Under the pieces are notes generated by a model. The model had not been told where the DNA came from. It was given only the letters and a program-made list of their open reading frames with translations, and did no database searches. From a bacterium (GTDB lineage: Bacteria; Zhuqueibacterota; Zhuqueibacteria; Zhuqueibacterales; Geothermadaptataceae), in contig JAJRYV010000134.1 of the NCBI GenBank assembly GCA_024275575.1, positions 140,297 to 204,296 of the forward strand: DNA of 64,000 bases, written 5' to 3'. The translations under genes were made by a program, and so were the position numbers. Positions 12,677 through 23,197 of this stretch are shown in pieces; position 1 is the first letter of the stretch, and every line of letters starts with the position of its first letter.

Positions 12677-14764
12677 ATGTCTAAAAGTAGTTTAGAAAAA
12701 ACACGTAACATCGGTATCATGGCTCACATTGATGCCGGTAAAACGACAACGACTGAACGAATCCTGTATTACACCGGCATCGTGCATCGCATGGGTGAAG
12801 TCCATGAAGGTGGAGCCACGATGGACTGGATGGAGCAGGAAAAAGAACGCGGAATCACCATTACTTCTGCAGCAACGACGACCGAGTGGAAAGATCATAC
12901 CATCAATATTATCGATACACCGGGGCATGTTGATTTTACCGTTGAAGTTGAGCGTTCGCTGCGCGTTCTCGATGGCGCTGTGGCGCTGTTCTGTGCTGTT
13001 GGCGGTGTCGAGCCGCAGTCTGAGACCGTCTGGCGTCAGGCGGATAAATACCGTGTGCCACGTATTGCTTTTATCAATAAAATGGACCGCGTCGGCGCGG
13101 ATTTTAATCATGCCATCGATATGATCCGTGATCGCCTCGGTGCCAATGCGATTCCTTTACAAATTCCCATCGGTGCAGGCGAAATGTTTACCGGCTTGAT
13201 CGATCTGATTAAAATGCATGCCGTCATCTATCGCGAAGATTCATTGGGCGCCTCCTGGGATGAAATGGAAATTCCCGACAGTCTGATTGAAGAGGCCCGT
13301 GAAGCCCGTTCATTTCTGCTGGAATCTATTTCTGATTATGATGATTCTTTGATGGAGAAATACCTCGAGGGACATGAGATTAAGGAAGATGAAATCGTAG
13401 CTGCTATCCGTAAGGCCACGATCGAAGTGAGCATTATTCCAGTTCTTTGCGGTTCGGCATTTAAAAACAAAGGCGTGCAGCGCCTTCTTGATGCGATTAA
13501 TGCTTATCTACCGTCTCCAGTCGATTTACCCCCGGTTTCGGGTGTACATCCCAAAACCAATGAAACTATTGAACGCAAAGCAGATGTCGGTGAACCATTT
13601 TCCGCACTTGCATTCAAGATTATGACGGATCCTTATGTCGGGCGGTTGACTTATTTTCGTGTTTATTCCGGCAGGATCAAATCCGGTTCTTATATCTATA
13701 ATTCAACTTCCGGAAAAAAGGAGCGCGTCGGACGTTTGCTGAAAATGCACGCCAACAAGCGGGAAGAGGTGCAGGAAGCTGGAGCCGGTGATATTCTCGC
13801 TGCAGTCGGCTTGAAAAATACCAAAACCGGCAACACTCTTTGTGCTGAAGATAAACATATCGTGCTCGAAGAAATGGAATTTCCGGAACCGGTTATTCAA
13901 GTAGCCATCGAACCCAGAAGCAAGCAAGATCAGGATAAGTTGAGCGAATCATTAGTGAAACTGGCTGATGAGGACCCAACCTTTAAAGTATCGACACATG
14001 AAGAAACCGGACAAACGCTGATCGCCGGCATGGGTGAGTTGCACCTCGAAATTCTCGTCGACCGGCTTACGAGAGAATTTAAAGTTCAGGCTAACATCGG
14101 TAAACCGCAGGTTTCTTACAAAGAAACCATTCGTGGGAAAGCCGAGGCTGAGGGCAAGTTTGTCCGGCAATCAGGCGGCCGTGGGCAGTATGGTCACTGC
14201 GTCATCACAATCGAACCTGCTGAACCGGGTGTGGGCTTTGTTTTTGAAAATAAAATAGTTGGCGGTGTGATTCCCCGTGAATATATCAAACCGGTCGCAG
14301 ATGGTGTAAAGGATGCGATGACCAATGGTGTGCTCGCCGGTTATCCGCTGATCGATATCAAATGCGAATTGCTCGATGGCTCTTACCACGATGTGGATTC
14401 GTCTGAAATGGCTTTTAAGGTGGCCGGATCGATGGCGCTGAAAGCCGCCTGCAGAAAAGCAAATCCGGTGATTATGGAACCGATAATGGACGTGGAAGTT
14501 ACCGTCCCTGAAGAATATATGGGTGATGTTATGGGTGACCTGAACTCCCGGCGTGGTCGAATTCGAGGCATGATTCCGAGAACCCAGGTTCAAATCATCT
14601 CGGCTTCAGTTCCATTAGCCGAGATGTTCGGTTATGCGACGACTTTGAGAAGTATCACTCAGGGTCGCGCGATTTATTCAATGCAATTTTCTCATTATGA
14701 AGATGTCCCTCGTTCCATAGCTGATACCATTATGGAAAGTGTTAAGGGTGTGCAGTCAGTATAA
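12677..14764 (+). CDS. fusA: Elongation factor G
   Basis: Ribosomal translocase GTPase, 695 aa. P-loop AHIDAGKT at residues 16-23, DTPGHVDF near 82 and NKMD near 135 are intact, and domains II-V follow at normal length (domain IV stretch [20 protein letters not shown]). It lies between rpsG and tuf. Confidence 0.98.
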   Translation: MSKSSLEKTRNIGIMAHIDAGKTTTTERILYYTGIVHRMGEVHEGGATMDWMEQEKERGITITSAATTTEWKDHTINIIDTPGHVDFTVEVERSLRVLDGAVALFCAVGGVEPQSETVWRQADKYRVPRIAFINKMDRVGADFNHAIDMIRDRLGANAIPLQIPIGAGEMFTGLIDLIKMHAVIYREDSLGASWDEMEIPDSLIEEAREARSFLLESISDYDDSLMEKYLEGHEIKEDEIVAAIRKATIEVSIIPVLCGSAFKNKGVQRLLDAINAYLPSPVDLPPVSGVHPKTNETIERKADVGEPFSALAFKIMTDPYVGRLTYFRVYSGRIKSGSYIYNSTSGKKERVGRLLKMHANKREEVQEAGAGDILAAVGLKNTKTGNTLCAEDKHIVLEEMEFPEPVIQVAIEPRSKQDQDKLSESLVKLADEDPTFKVSTHEETGQTLIAGMGELHLEILVDRLTREFKVQANIGKPQVSYKETIRGKAEAEGKFVRQSGGRGQYGHCVITIEPAEPGVGFVFENKIVGGVIPREYIKPVADGVKDAMTNGVLAGYPLIDIKCELLDGSYHDVDSSEMAFKVAGSMALKAACRKANPVIMEPIMDVEVTVPEEYMGDVMGDLNSRRGRIRGMIPRTQVQIISASVPLAEMFGYATTLRSITQGRAIYSMQFSHYEDVPRSIADTIMESVKGVQSV

Positions 14765-14815
14765 TTACTTTCGAGTGCAAAAAAATTAATATGCTTCAAA
14801 CCTGGAGGACCAATA

Positions 14816-16006
14816 ATGGCCAAAGAAAAGTTCGAACGAACTAAGCCTCACGTTAATATCGGTACTATCGGTCACGTCGACCATGGCAAGACGACGCTCA
14901 CAGCAGCAATTACCCAAACACTTTCTGCTGCAGGCCTTTCAGAGATTGTGCCTTTCGACCAAATTGATAACGCCCCGGAAGAGCGTGAGCGTGGTATTAC
15001 GATCGCAACAGCTCACGTTGAATATGAAACGGAGAACCGCCACTACGCACACGTCGACTGTCCTGGCCACGCGGATTATGTCAAAAACATGATCACTGGT
15101 GCGGCCCAGATGGATGGTGCGATTCTGGTAGTTAGCGCAGCCGATGGCCCGATGCCGCAAACACGTGAGCATATCCTGCTCGCACGTCAGGTAGGCGTTC
15201 CTTATATTATCGTTTACCTCAACAAAGTTGATATGGTTGATGATGAAGAATTACTCGAACTGGTTGAACTCGAATTGCGTGAATTGCTCGATGAGTATCA
15301 GTTTCCGGGTGATGATATCCCCATCATTCGTGGTTCCGCCCTCGAAGCGCTGGAAAATCCCGGCGATGCTGAAAAAGAAGCCTCGATTCACGAGCTGATG
15401 AAAGCCGTCGATGAAACGATACCGACCCCCCAACGCGATATTGATAAACCTTTTATCATGCCTGTTGAAGATGTGTTCTCTATTACCGGTCGGGGTACGG
15501 TCGCAACCGGCCGTGTTGAACGTGGTGTGGTTAAAGTTGGCGAAGAAGTTGAAATTATCGGCCTGGGCGCTAACCGTAAAACCGTTTGCACCGGGGTTGA
15601 GATGTTCCGTAAACTGCTCGATCAGGGAGAAGCCGGTGATAACGTTGGCTTGTTGCTGCGCGGTGTTGACAAAAACGAAATTCAGCGTGGTATGGTTGTC
15701 GCCAAACCGGGTTCAATTACACCTCACACCAAATTCAAAGGTGAAATTTACGTCCTGAAAAAAGAAGAAGGCGGTCGTCATACACCATTTTTCGGCAACT
15801 ATCGTCCGCAGTTCTATTTCAGAACCACTGACGTCACCGGAGTGGTTAACTTGCCTGAAGGTGTTGAAATGGTTATGCCTGGCGACAATGTCACCATTAC
15901 TGTTGAACTGATCATCCCTATCGCAATGGAGCAAGGTATTCGCTTTGCTATTCGTGAAGGCGGTCGCACAGTCGGTTCAGGTGTCGTTGCCGAAATTATT
16001 GAATAA
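14816..16006 (+). CDS. tuf: Elongation factor Tu
   Basis: GTPase that carries aminoacyl-tRNA to the ribosome, 396 aa. P-loop GHVDHGKT at residues 19-26, DCPGH near 80, NKVD near 135 and the C-terminal barrel ([18 protein letters not shown]) are all normal. The start ATG follows CTGGAGGACC. It is the only tuf copy in this window. Confidence 0.98.
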   Translation: MAKEKFERTKPHVNIGTIGHVDHGKTTLTAAITQTLSAAGLSEIVPFDQIDNAPEERERGITIATAHVEYETENRHYAHVDCPGHADYVKNMITGAAQMDGAILVVSAADGPMPQTREHILLARQVGVPYIIVYLNKVDMVDDEELLELVELELRELLDEYQFPGDDIPIIRGSALEALENPGDAEKEASIHELMKAVDETIPTPQRDIDKPFIMPVEDVFSITGRGTVATGRVERGVVKVGEEVEIIGLGANRKTVCTGVEMFRKLLDQGEAGDNVGLLLRGVDKNEIQRGMVVAKPGSITPHTKFKGEIYVLKKEEGGRHTPFFGNYRPQFYFRTTDVTGVVNLPEGVEMVMPGDNVTITVELIIPIAMEQGIRFAIREGGRTVGSGVVAEIIE

Positions 16007-16022
16007 AAATATAATATTTGCC

Positions 16023-16047
16023 GTGTGGGCAGCAAAGCTGCCCACAC
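16023..16047 (+). promoter_or_regulatory. Hairpin between tuf and rpsJ
   Basis: Perfect 10-bp stem GTGTGGGCAG / CTGCCCACAC around CAAAG. No U-tract follows, so it is not a standard intrinsic terminator. Its place 33 nt before rpsJ makes an S10-operon leader element or an RNA-processing/stability hairpin plausible. Confidence 0.6.
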
Positions 16048-16080
16048 CGATAAATTCTCATCATTCTTGGAGATAGTTTC

Positions 16081-16389
16081 GTGGTTGGTCAAAAGATCAG
16101 AATAAAACTCAAAGCTTATGATTATCGATTAATCGATAAATCAACTGATAAAATTATCAGAACAGCGAAAACAACCGGTGCAGCCATTTCCGGGCCCATA
16201 CCATTACCAACGAAACGTTCTGTTTATACGGTGTTGCGATCTCCCCATGTGAATAAAAAATCGCGTGAACAATTTGAAACGCGCATTCACAAACGCCTGA
16301 TCGATATTCTGAATTCGACACCGAAGACAGTAGATTCTTTAATGAAATTAGAACTACCAGCAGGTGTAGACGTTGAAATAAAAGTCTGA
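16081..16389 (+). CDS. rpsJ: 30S ribosomal protein S10
   Basis: 30S head protein, also the NusE antitermination partner of NusG/NusB. The 102 residues include [20 protein letters not shown] and [16 protein letters not shown], both family hallmarks. The start is GTG. It heads the S10 operon rpsJ-rplCDWB-rpsS-rplV-rpsC-rplP-rpmC-rpsQ. Confidence 0.97.
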   Translation: MVGQKIRIKLKAYDYRLIDKSTDKIIRTAKTTGAAISGPIPLPTKRSVYTVLRSPHVNKKSREQFETRIHKRLIDILNSTPKTVDSLMKLELPAGVDVEIKV

Positions 16390-16423
16390 CGTTACTATTT
16401 CAGGGCGTTTCCAAAACCGCGGC

Positions 16424-16439
16424 GCATCGGAGCCGATGC
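16424..16439 (+). promoter_or_regulatory. Small hairpin ahead of rplC
   Basis: GCATCGG / CCGATGC, a perfect inverted repeat in the 107-nt rpsJ-rplC gap, which is long for this operon. Function unknown; it may be an autoregulatory RNA site. Confidence 0.4.
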
Positions 16440-16496
16440 AAAGCCGGTCGTCCTCTGCGTAGTTATTAACTTTAAGCAAGATACTTGGAAATATAG

Positions 16497-17120
16497 ATGA
16501 GTGCAATCATTGGAAAAAAACTGGGGATGACATGCCTTTTCACCGATATCGGTGAGGCCATTCCCGTTACAGTTATAGAAGCGGGTCCTTGTTTTGTCAC
16601 TGGAATTCGAACCAGTGACAAAAACGGCTACGATGCCGTTCAACTCGGTTACGGACCTGCAAAAGAAAAAAATCTTACCAAGCCAGAGTTGGGGCTTTTC
16701 AAAAAGTATAATATTGAACCCCTCCGTCATCTCAAGGAATTTCGTTTTTTCGAAAACTCATCCGAACTCAATATTGGCCAGCAGATCAAAGCAGATATTT
16801 TTGCTGAGGGTGATATTGTTAAAATTACCGGTACTAGCAAAGGTAAGGGATTTCAGGGTGTGCTGAAACGCCATGGTTTTCACGGTTCTCAGCAAACACA
16901 CGGCCAAAAATCAATGCTGCGCTCTCCTGGATCAATAGGACAATCTGCCTCACCGGCGCGTGTTTTAAAGGGCGTTAAAATGCCGGGGCGTACCGGTAAT
17001 CAGACCGTTTCGGTAAAAAATCTTGAAATCGTAAAAGTCGATGCCGAAAAAAATCTTTTAATGGTTAAAGGTGCTGTTCCCGGCGCTAAAAACGGAATCG
17101 TATATATCGCGAGTGAGTAA
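16497..17120 (+). CDS. rplC: 50S ribosomal protein L3
   Basis: Early 23S rRNA-binding protein that lines the peptidyl-transferase centre with a long loop. The 207 residues contain GTSKGKGFQGVLKRHGFHG near residue 115 and the downstream SIGQSASPARVLKGVKMPG loop. rplD starts 4 nt after its stop. Confidence 0.98.
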   Translation: MSAIIGKKLGMTCLFTDIGEAIPVTVIEAGPCFVTGIRTSDKNGYDAVQLGYGPAKEKNLTKPELGLFKKYNIEPLRHLKEFRFFENSSELNIGQQIKADIFAEGDIVKITGTSKGKGFQGVLKRHGFHGSQQTHGQKSMLRSPGSIGQSASPARVLKGVKMPGRTGNQTVSVKNLEIVKVDAEKNLLMVKGAVPGAKNGIVYIASE

Positions 17121-17124
17121 CCAA

Positions 17125-17751
17125 ATGAAAGCAGAAATTTATAACATAGAAGGACAGGCGACCGGAGAAAAAGTCGATCTCCCGGCAAGTATATTCGAGA
17201 CGCCAAAGCATGAACATGCCGTTTATCTTTGTGTCAAAGCCCAGCTTGCGAATATGCGTCAGGGAACACATGCAACCAAAAATCGTTCTGCCGTCCGTGG
17301 GGGTGGTAAAAAACCCTGGCGTCAGAAAGGCCGCGGCGTTGCCCGGGCCGGTACCATCCGCTCCCCATTGTGGGTTGGTGGTGGTCGTATTTTTGGACCG
17401 CAACCGCGCGATTATTCACAGAAAGTCAACAAGAAATTGAAAAAGCTGGCGCGTCGTTCAGTGCTGGCTGATAAATTTCGTTCCGGCGATCTGAAAATCA
17501 TGCAGGATTTCAGTGTTGAAAGCGGTAAAACCAAGGATTTTATGCCCATCGTTTCTTCACTGGAAATCGGCAAGGACAAAGCACTGTTTTTAACGGCTGA
17601 GCTGGATGCGAATTTGGTGCAAGCCTGCAGTAATGTCCCGCGTATCCGTGCGATGCGTGCTGATCTTGTTTCGACTTATGATTTGATCAACACCAAAAGT
17701 ATCTTCGTACAAAAAGGCGCAATTGCAAAACTTGAAGAGGTGCTGGTATGA
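17125..17751 (+). CDS. rplD: 50S ribosomal protein L4
   Basis: Exit-tunnel protein; in E. coli it represses the S10 operon. The loop RSAVRGGGKKPWRQKGRGVA and GGGRIFGPQPRDYSQKVNKK are diagnostic. The track ORF begins inside rplC; ATG 17125 gives MKAEIYNIEGQ, 208 aa, and the normal non-overlapping arrangement. The stop overlaps rplW by 4 nt (ATGA). Confidence 0.96.
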   Translation: MKAEIYNIEGQATGEKVDLPASIFETPKHEHAVYLCVKAQLANMRQGTHATKNRSAVRGGGKKPWRQKGRGVARAGTIRSPLWVGGGRIFGPQPRDYSQKVNKKLKKLARRSVLADKFRSGDLKIMQDFSVESGKTKDFMPIVSSLEIGKDKALFLTAELDANLVQACSNVPRIRAMRADLVSTYDLINTKSIFVQKGAIAKLEEVLV

Positions 17752-18053
17752 AAACAGCAGAACAGGTCATCCGGCATCCATTGCTGACCGAAAAGAATTT
17801 AATCGCTCAGGAAAAATCTAATCAGTATGGCTTTGTCGTTGATAAAAATGCGAACAAACTTGATATCAAAATTGCTGTCGAAATGAAGTTTAATGTACGG
17901 GTAGAACGTGTATCGACTATGTTTGTAAAAGGCAAAAGCAAGAAAATGAATACCCGGCGCGGGCTCACCGTCGGAAAACGCGCTTCATGGAAAAAAGCCA
18001 TCGTCACCTTGCATAAAGATGACAAGATCGATTTTTTCCAGGGAATAGCTTAA
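17748..18053 (+). CDS. rplW: 50S ribosomal protein L23
   Basis: Tunnel-exit protein that docks trigger factor and SRP. The 101 residues include IRHPLLTEKN near the N-terminus and VDKNANKLDIKIAVEMKFNV, both typical. It is translationally coupled to rplD through ATGA. Confidence 0.97.
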   Translation: MKTAEQVIRHPLLTEKNLIAQEKSNQYGFVVDKNANKLDIKIAVEMKFNVRVERVSTMFVKGKSKKMNTRRGLTVGKRASWKKAIVTLHKDDKIDFFQGIA

Positions 18054-18074
18054 TAGCTGAGGAAGGACAGACGA

Positions 18075-18896
18075 ATGCCAGTCAGATCATTTAGACCTTA
18101 TACACCGACATTGCGATTTAAGAAATTATCAACCTTCGAAGAAGTCACCTGCACGACTCCGGAAAAGAGTTTGCTGGAGCCGCTGAAAAAAACGGGTGGC
18201 CGTAATAATTATGGTCGGGAGACCGCTCGTCATCGTGGCGGTGGTCATAAGCGTAAATATCGCATTATCGATTTCAAACGCAATAAAGATGACATCCCCG
18301 CACGGGTTGCGACCATCGAATACGATCCCAACCGCAGCGCGCGGATTGCCTTGCTGCATTATGCTGACGGTGAAAAAAGATACATCGTCGCGCCGCAGGG
18401 TTTGAAAGTGAACGATACCGTGCTTTCTGGTGAAAACGCCCCCATCAATGTTGGTAATGCGCTGCCGATCAGCAAGATTCCTGTCGGTTCGATCATTCAC
18501 AATATCGAGTTGAAAGCAGGCAAGGGTGCGCAGATGGCGCGCAGCGCCGGCACCTCGGCACAGCTTGTCGCACGGGAAGATAAATATGCACAGATCAAAT
18601 TGCCCTCCGGCGAAGTCCGCATGATTCGCGTCGAGTGCCGCGCTACCCTGGGACAGGTCGGCAATGTTTCACATTTAAATATCGTCAGTGGAAAAGCAGG
18701 CCGGACACGCTGGCTAGGACGACGTCCGCATGTTCGCGGCGTTGCCATGAACCCCGTCGATCACCCTATGGGTGGCGGTGAAGGAAAAAGCTCGGGTGGC
18801 GGTCATCCGGTTTCACCCTGGGGCCAGAAGAGTAAAGGTCTTAAAACAAGAGGCAAAAAACCGTCTGATCGCTTCATCGTCAGAAAAAGAAAGTAA
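18075..18896 (+). CDS. rplB: 50S ribosomal protein L2
   Basis: Core 23S rRNA-binding protein needed for subunit joining and peptidyl transfer. The 273 residues are full length, with [20 protein letters not shown] near residue 50 and the C-terminal [20 protein letters not shown] that carries the conserved histidine. Confidence 0.99.
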   Translation: MPVRSFRPYTPTLRFKKLSTFEEVTCTTPEKSLLEPLKKTGGRNNYGRETARHRGGGHKRKYRIIDFKRNKDDIPARVATIEYDPNRSARIALLHYADGEKRYIVAPQGLKVNDTVLSGENAPINVGNALPISKIPVGSIIHNIELKAGKGAQMARSAGTSAQLVAREDKYAQIKLPSGEVRMIRVECRATLGQVGNVSHLNIVSGKAGRTRWLGRRPHVRGVAMNPVDHPMGGGEGKSSGGGHPVSPWGQKSKGLKTRGKKPSDRFIVRKRK

Positions 18897-18905
18897 GGAT
18901 TTGAT

Positions 18906-19190
18906 ATGCCACGTTCTGTAAAAAAAGGCCCGTATATTGATGAAAGCCTTGCTAAAAAAGTTGAGGCGCTCAATAAAAACAATCAGAAAAAAGTGATTAA
19001 AACCTGGGCACGCCGTTCTACGATAACACCGGATTTTGTCGGGCATACCTTTGCCATACATAACGGGAATAAGTTTATCCCCGTCTTTATTTCTGAAAAT
19101 ATGGTTGGACATAAACTCGGAGAGTTCGCACCCACGAGAACCTACCGGGGCCATATCACCAAATCAGAGAGATCCTCTCGCGTCAGATAA
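18906..19190 (+). CDS. rpsS: 30S ribosomal protein S19
   Basis: 30S head protein that contacts S13 and tRNA. The 94 residues start [20 protein letters not shown] and include [20 protein letters not shown] and the C-terminal [12 protein letters not shown]. It follows rplB by 9 nt. Confidence 0.98.
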   Translation: MPRSVKKGPYIDESLAKKVEALNKNNQKKVIKTWARRSTITPDFVGHTFAIHNGNKFIPVFISENMVGHKLGEFAPTRTYRGHITKSERSSRVR

Positions 19191-19211
19191 GATTAAGCCT
19201 CAGGAGCAGGA

Positions 19212-19556
19212 ATGGAAGCAAGAGCAAAAGCAAGATATATTCGCATGTCGCCCCGCAAGATGCGGCAGGTTGTCGATCTTATCCGCGGTAAAGGCGTCGA
19301 CGATGCGATCAATGTTTTACATTTTTCCGGCAAACGGGCAGCCACACCGGTTGAAAAAACGCTACGTTCGGCCGTCGCAAATGCCATGAGCAATGAGAAA
19401 CACGGCAAAGTCGACCCGCATGCACTGGTCATTAAAGAGGTGCGCGTCGATATGGGCCCATCATTGAAAAGATTTAAAGCCGGTGCCATGGGCAGGCCGA
19501 TGCGAATCAGAAAACCAACGTGCCATTTAACCTTGGTCGTTTCAGACACTCATTAA
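19212..19556 (+). CDS. rplV: 50S ribosomal protein L22
   Basis: Exit-tunnel protein with a beta-hairpin that reaches the constriction. The 114 residues contain YIRMSPRKMRQVVDLIRGK and the C-terminal GRPMRIRKPTCHLTLVVS. The family's usual Arg/Lys hairpin is present. Confidence 0.97.
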   Translation: MEARAKARYIRMSPRKMRQVVDLIRGKGVDDAINVLHFSGKRAATPVEKTLRSAVANAMSNEKHGKVDPHALVIKEVRVDMGPSLKRFKAGAMGRPMRIRKPTCHLTLVVSDTH

Positions 19557-19571
19557 CTTTCAGGAGGTCCT

Positions 19572-20201
19572 TTGGGTCAGAAAACACATCCAATCGGATT
19601 TCGGCTCGGAATCATTAAAGACTGGGAATCAAACTGGTTCGAAGAAAAAAATTTTTCAAGTCTTCTTTCTGAAGATTTGATGCTTCGCAAATATATCCGC
19701 AGCAGATTGCGCCGCGCCGGTGTTTCCGGTCTGCAAATTGCCCGGACGGCGCAAAAAATCACTTTAACGATCAATACCGCCCGCCCCGGCATCGTCATCG
19801 GACGCAAGGGAACGGAAGTGGATAAATTGAAAGAGGAACTGCAACGGTTGACCAAAAAAGATATTCAACTGAATATCAATGAAATCAAACGGCCTGAGCT
19901 CGATGCTTATCTGGTGGCGGAAAATATCGCCAACCAGCTTACGGCAAAAATCTCCTTTCGCCGTGCGATGAAAAAGGCCCTCATCAGTACTATGCGTATG
20001 GGCGCTGAGGGTATTCGCGTTCAGTGCAGCGGCCGCCTGGGCGGCGCAGAAATGGCACGGACAGAACAATACCGCCAGGGTCGAGTGCCCTTGCACACCT
20101 TGCGTGCTGATATCGATTATGCCATTGCAACCGCGCACACAACCTACGGTGCGATCGGTGTAAAAGTATGGATCTGCCGCGGAGAAGTTCTCGGTTCTTG
20201 A
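19572..20201 (+). CDS. rpsC: 30S ribosomal protein S3
   Basis: mRNA-entry protein with a KH domain. Family signatures are [20 protein letters not shown], the KH loop [20 protein letters not shown] and the C-terminal [20 protein letters not shown]. It is 209 aa. The start is TTG 19572 behind AGGAGG, since every S3 begins MGQK-like. Confidence 0.97.
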   Translation: MGQKTHPIGFRLGIIKDWESNWFEEKNFSSLLSEDLMLRKYIRSRLRRAGVSGLQIARTAQKITLTINTARPGIVIGRKGTEVDKLKEELQRLTKKDIQLNINEIKRPELDAYLVAENIANQLTAKISFRRAMKKALISTMRMGAEGIRVQCSGRLGGAEMARTEQYRQGRVPLHTLRADIDYAIATAHTTYGAIGVKVWICRGEVLGS

Positions 20202-20234
20202 TTTATTAAGAATACATTGATGGAGTAGGATAAA

Positions 20235-20642
20235 ATGTTAATGCCCAAAAGAGTAAAATATCGCAAAACGCACCGTGGACGTATGCGTGGCAAAGCCGTA
20301 CGTGGCTCGAACATCGCCTTTGGCGAATATGGGCTAAAAGCGCTGGAGCCCGGCTGGATCACCTCGCGGCAGATAGAAGCTGCCCGTATCGCTATGACAC
20401 GGCACATCAAACGTGGCGGCAAGGTCTGGATTCGTATATTCCCCGACAAACCCATCACCGAGAAACCGGCTGAAACACGGATGGGAAAAGGAAAAGGGTC
20501 GCCGGAATATTGGGTTTCCGTGATCAAACCGGGACGGATTATGTTCGAATTAGCGGGCGTAGGCCCTGAGCTGGCAAAAGAAGCGATGCGCCTGGCTGCA
20601 CATAAATTACCGTTGAAAACCAAATTTGTTAGCCAGGATTAG
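20235..20642 (+). CDS. rplP: 50S ribosomal protein L16
   Basis: A-site region 23S rRNA protein. The 135 residues start [20 protein letters not shown] and include [20 protein letters not shown] and [15 protein letters not shown]. An alternative start is the second methionine two codons later. Confidence 0.97.
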   Translation: MLMPKRVKYRKTHRGRMRGKAVRGSNIAFGEYGLKALEPGWITSRQIEAARIAMTRHIKRGGKVWIRIFPDKPITEKPAETRMGKGKGSPEYWVSVIKPGRIMFELAGVGPELAKEAMRLAAHKLPLKTKFVSQD

Positions 20643-20653
20643 GAGAGACTGAA

Positions 20654-20869
20654 ATGAAAATGTGGGAAATCAACCAACTTTCGCGTGCGGATATTGAGCA
20701 GCAATTACTCGATTTGATCGAAGAACATCAAAATCTGCGCTTTCAGCATGCGACAAAGCAACTGGATAATCCCCTGCGCCTGCGCGCTGTCCGTCGTGAT
20801 ATCGCCCGTTTAAAAACTGTATTGAAAGAAATGGATTTAGAAAAAAGACCGGAAAAGGCTACACCTTAA
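20654..20869 (+). CDS. rpmC: 50S ribosomal protein L29
   Basis: Small helical hairpin protein near the tunnel exit. The 71 residues include LIEEHQNLRFQHATKQLDNP and RLRAVRRDIARLKTVL, matching the L29 signature. It lies 11 nt after rplP. Confidence 0.95.
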   Translation: MKMWEINQLSRADIEQQLLDLIEEHQNLRFQHATKQLDNPLRLRAVRRDIARLKTVLKEMDLEKRPEKATP

Positions 20870-20902
20870 AAAATTAGAAATAAGTTGCCAAGGAATAAAA
20901 CA

Positions 20903-21157
20903 ATGGAACGTGGTCGTAGAAAGACTCGGGTTGGAACCGTATTAAGTGATAAAATGGATAAAAGTTTTGTCGTCAGTGAGGAGCGTCGCGTCAAGCATCC
21001 GATCTATGGCAAATATTACCGTAAAACATCCAAATTTATGGTTCATGACGAGAATAATGAAGCGAACATCGGCGATAAAGTCCTGATTATGGAGACACGA
21101 CCTCTCAGCAAACGCAAGCGTTGGCGCCTGGTTGAAATTATTGAAAAAGCTAAATAA
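20903..21157 (+). CDS. rpsQ: 30S ribosomal protein S17
   Basis: Primary 16S rRNA-binding OB-fold protein. It shows [19 protein letters not shown] and the signature [20 protein letters not shown]. The track starts at TTG 20885; ATG 20903 has AAGGAAT about 6 nt upstream and gives a normal 84 aa, so I prefer it. Confidence 0.95.
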   Translation: MERGRRKTRVGTVLSDKMDKSFVVSEERRVKHPIYGKYYRKTSKFMVHDENNEANIGDKVLIMETRPLSKRKRWRLVEIIEKAK

Positions 21158-21204
21158 TCGCTTTCGCTGTAGCGGGCGAAATGGCGAATTGATGGAGAAC
21201 TGAA

Positions 21205-21573
21205 ATGATTCAAGAATATACGCGTCTTAACGTTGCTGATAATACGGGCGCTAAATCTGTCATGTGTATCAAAGTTCTTGGTGGAAGCAAGAAACGCTAT
21301 GGACGGATTGGCGATGAGATAGTTGTGGCGATCAAATCGGCGATTCCCGGCGGAACCGTGAAAAAAGGCGAGGTCGCCAAAGCGGTTATCGTGCGCACCA
21401 AAAAAGAAACACGACGTGCGGACGGCACCTATATTCGTTTTGATGAGAATGCTGCTGTTTTGATTAATGAACAGCAGGAACCGCGCGGCACGCGTATCTT
21501 CGGCCCTGTTGCGCGTGAGTTGCGTGAAAAGCAGTATATGAAAATTGTTTCACTTGCACCTGAAGTGCTCTAA
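21205..21573 (+). CDS. rplN: 50S ribosomal protein L14
   Basis: 23S rRNA-binding protein at the subunit interface. The 122 residues start [20 protein letters not shown] and contain [20 protein letters not shown] and the C-terminal [21 protein letters not shown] short inverted repeat (TTTCGC/GCGAAA) lies in the 47-nt gap after rpsQ. Confidence 0.98.
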   Translation: MIQEYTRLNVADNTGAKSVMCIKVLGGSKKRYGRIGDEIVVAIKSAIPGGTVKKGEVAKAVIVRTKKETRRADGTYIRFDENAAVLINEQQEPRGTRIFGPVARELREKQYMKIVSLAPEVL

Positions 21574-21599
21574 GCACAGATCGGTAAACGGAGCTTGTA

Positions 21600-21935
21600 A
21601 TGCATATTAAAAAGAACGACCAAGTCGTCGTAATATCCGGAGCCTATAAAAATAAGCGCGGCACCGTGCTCAAGGTTTTTCCGAAAACAAATCGTGTAAT
21701 CGTTGAGGGTGTGGCCCTGATTAAACGGCATATGCGCCCCAGCCAGCAATATCCCAATGGCGGCATCATCGAGAAGGAATCCTCGATTCATGCCTCCAAC
21801 GTGATGGTCATCGCCCCGAACAGCAATGCACCGACACGAATCTCAAAAAAAGTCATGGAGGGCGAAGGAAAGCTCAGCCTTCGACGCGTACGTTACTCCA
21901 AAAAATATGATGAAATTCTTCCTTCGGGTGATTGA
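21600..21935 (+). CDS. rplX: 50S ribosomal protein L24
   Basis: Early-assembly KOW-domain protein. The 111 residues begin [20 protein letters not shown] and contain [20 protein letters not shown], as in other L24 proteins. rplE starts 2 nt after its stop. Confidence 0.97.
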   Translation: MHIKKNDQVVVISGAYKNKRGTVLKVFPKTNRVIVEGVALIKRHMRPSQQYPNGGIIEKESSIHASNVMVIAPNSNAPTRISKKVMEGEGKLSLRRVRYSKKYDEILPSGD

Positions 21936-21937
21936 TA

Positions 21938-22534
21938 ATGGCAAAGAAAGCAAAAAAAAAGAAAACAGAAAAAAAAGAAATTGTGGTCGAGGGCTACATC
22001 CCCAATCTGCAAAAGTATTATAAAGCGAACGTTTTCCCGGCGCTGATGAAACAGTTTAATTACAGCAACGGCATGATGGTACCGCGTCTGGCGAAAATCG
22101 TCATCAATATGGGTGTTGGCGAGGCCGTTGAAGACCGTAAAAATCTCGACAATGCAATCAATGATCTGATTATTATCAGCGGGCAGAAACCACAAATTAC
22201 CAAAGCGAAGAAATCGATTTCAAATTTCAAACTGCGTGAGGGTATGCCCATCGGCTGCCGGACGACGCTGCGTCGCGTACGTATGTGGGAATTCCTGGAA
22301 CGCTTTATTTGTGTTGCTGTTCCACGTATCCGTGACTTTCGCGGACTTTCTGCTAAGCTGGATGGCCGGGGTAATTATTCTGTGGGCATCAAAGAGCAGA
22401 TCATCTTCCCGGAAATTGATTATGATAAAGTGGATAAAATTCGTGGTTTGAACGTCACCTTCGTCACCACGGCGAAAACGGATGAAGAAGCCTCAGCCCT
22501 TTTGGCCGGTTTCGGCATGCCGTTTAAAAAATAA
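21938..22534 (+). CDS. rplE: 50S ribosomal protein L5
   Basis: 5S rRNA-binding protein of the central protuberance. Family stretches are [36 protein letters not shown] and [20 protein letters not shown]. At 198 aa it is about 20 residues longer than usual because of a lysine-rich N-terminus ([18 protein letters not shown]). The track start TTG 21932 overlaps rplX; ATG 21938 is more likely. Confidence 0.95.
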   Translation: MAKKAKKKKTEKKEIVVEGYIPNLQKYYKANVFPALMKQFNYSNGMMVPRLAKIVINMGVGEAVEDRKNLDNAINDLIIISGQKPQITKAKKSISNFKLREGMPIGCRTTLRRVRMWEFLERFICVAVPRIRDFRGLSAKLDGRGNYSVGIKEQIIFPEIDYDKVDKIRGLNVTFVTTAKTDEEASALLAGFGMPFKK

Positions 22535-22554
22535 ATTGAACTGAGAGGATAACA

Positions 22555-22740
22555 TTGGCTCGTAAGGCACTAATCGAAAAAGCAAACCGCACCCCAAAGT
22601 TTCGCGTGCGAGCATACAACCGCTGTTCGCGCTGCGGGCGTCCAAGAGCTTATCTGAGAAAGTTTGGAATTTGCCGTATCTGCTTTCGTCAATTAGCTCT
22701 TGAAGGCCAGATTCCCGGCGTCAGAAAAGCAAGTTGGTAA
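22555..22740 (+). CDS. rpsN: 30S ribosomal protein S14, zinc-binding type (type Z)
   Basis: Short S14 form of 61 aa with both zinc pairs, CSRC and CRIC, in [19 protein letters not shown] and [18 protein letters not shown]. The start is TTG 22555 after GAGAGGAT. The zinc form implies a zinc need that some bacteria relieve with a Cys-less paralogue, which is not seen here. Confidence 0.97.
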   Translation: MARKALIEKANRTPKFRVRAYNRCSRCGRPRAYLRKFGICRICFRQLALEGQIPGVRKASW

Positions 22741-22771
22741 TGAGGCACGTAAAGAAAGGAACGAAAGTTCG

Positions 22772-23170
22772 ATGAGTATGACAGACCCCATCGCGGATTT
22801 TTTAACGAGAATCCGCAATGCTGCGAAAGCAAATCATCGCAAAGTTGATATTCCAGCATCACGGATGAAAGTTACGCTAACGAAATTGTTGCTAACTTAC
22901 GGATTTATAAAAGATTACTTGCTTATACGCGACAACAAGCAAGGCATCATCCGGATTTATTTGAAATACGATGAAAATGAGAAATGCATCATCAATGGCT
23001 TGAAAAGAATTAGCAAACCGGGACAGCGTAAATACGTTGGTGTCGATGCGATTCCCCGTGTTTATAATAATATTGGCCTGGCTATTCTCAGCACTTCAAA
23101 AGGTGTCATCACCGACCGCGATGCGCGCAAGCTGGCCATCGGCGGCGAAGTGCTTTGTTATGTCTGGTAA
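22772..23170 (+). CDS. rpsH: 30S ribosomal protein S8
   Basis: Central-domain 16S rRNA protein; in E. coli it regulates the spc operon. It shows MTDPIADFLTRIRNAAKANH and the C-terminal GVITDRDARKLAIGGEVLCY. The track ORF starts inside rpsN; ATG 22772 has AAAGGA about 11 nt upstream and gives 132 aa. ATG 22778 is a possible alternative. Confidence 0.95.
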   Translation: MSMTDPIADFLTRIRNAAKANHRKVDIPASRMKVTLTKLLLTYGFIKDYLLIRDNKQGIIRIYLKYDENEKCIINGLKRISKPGQRKYVGVDAIPRVYNNIGLAILSTSKGVITDRDARKLAIGGEVLCYVW

Positions 23171-23197
23171 AACATCGAAATCTGAAGGATAAATGCT

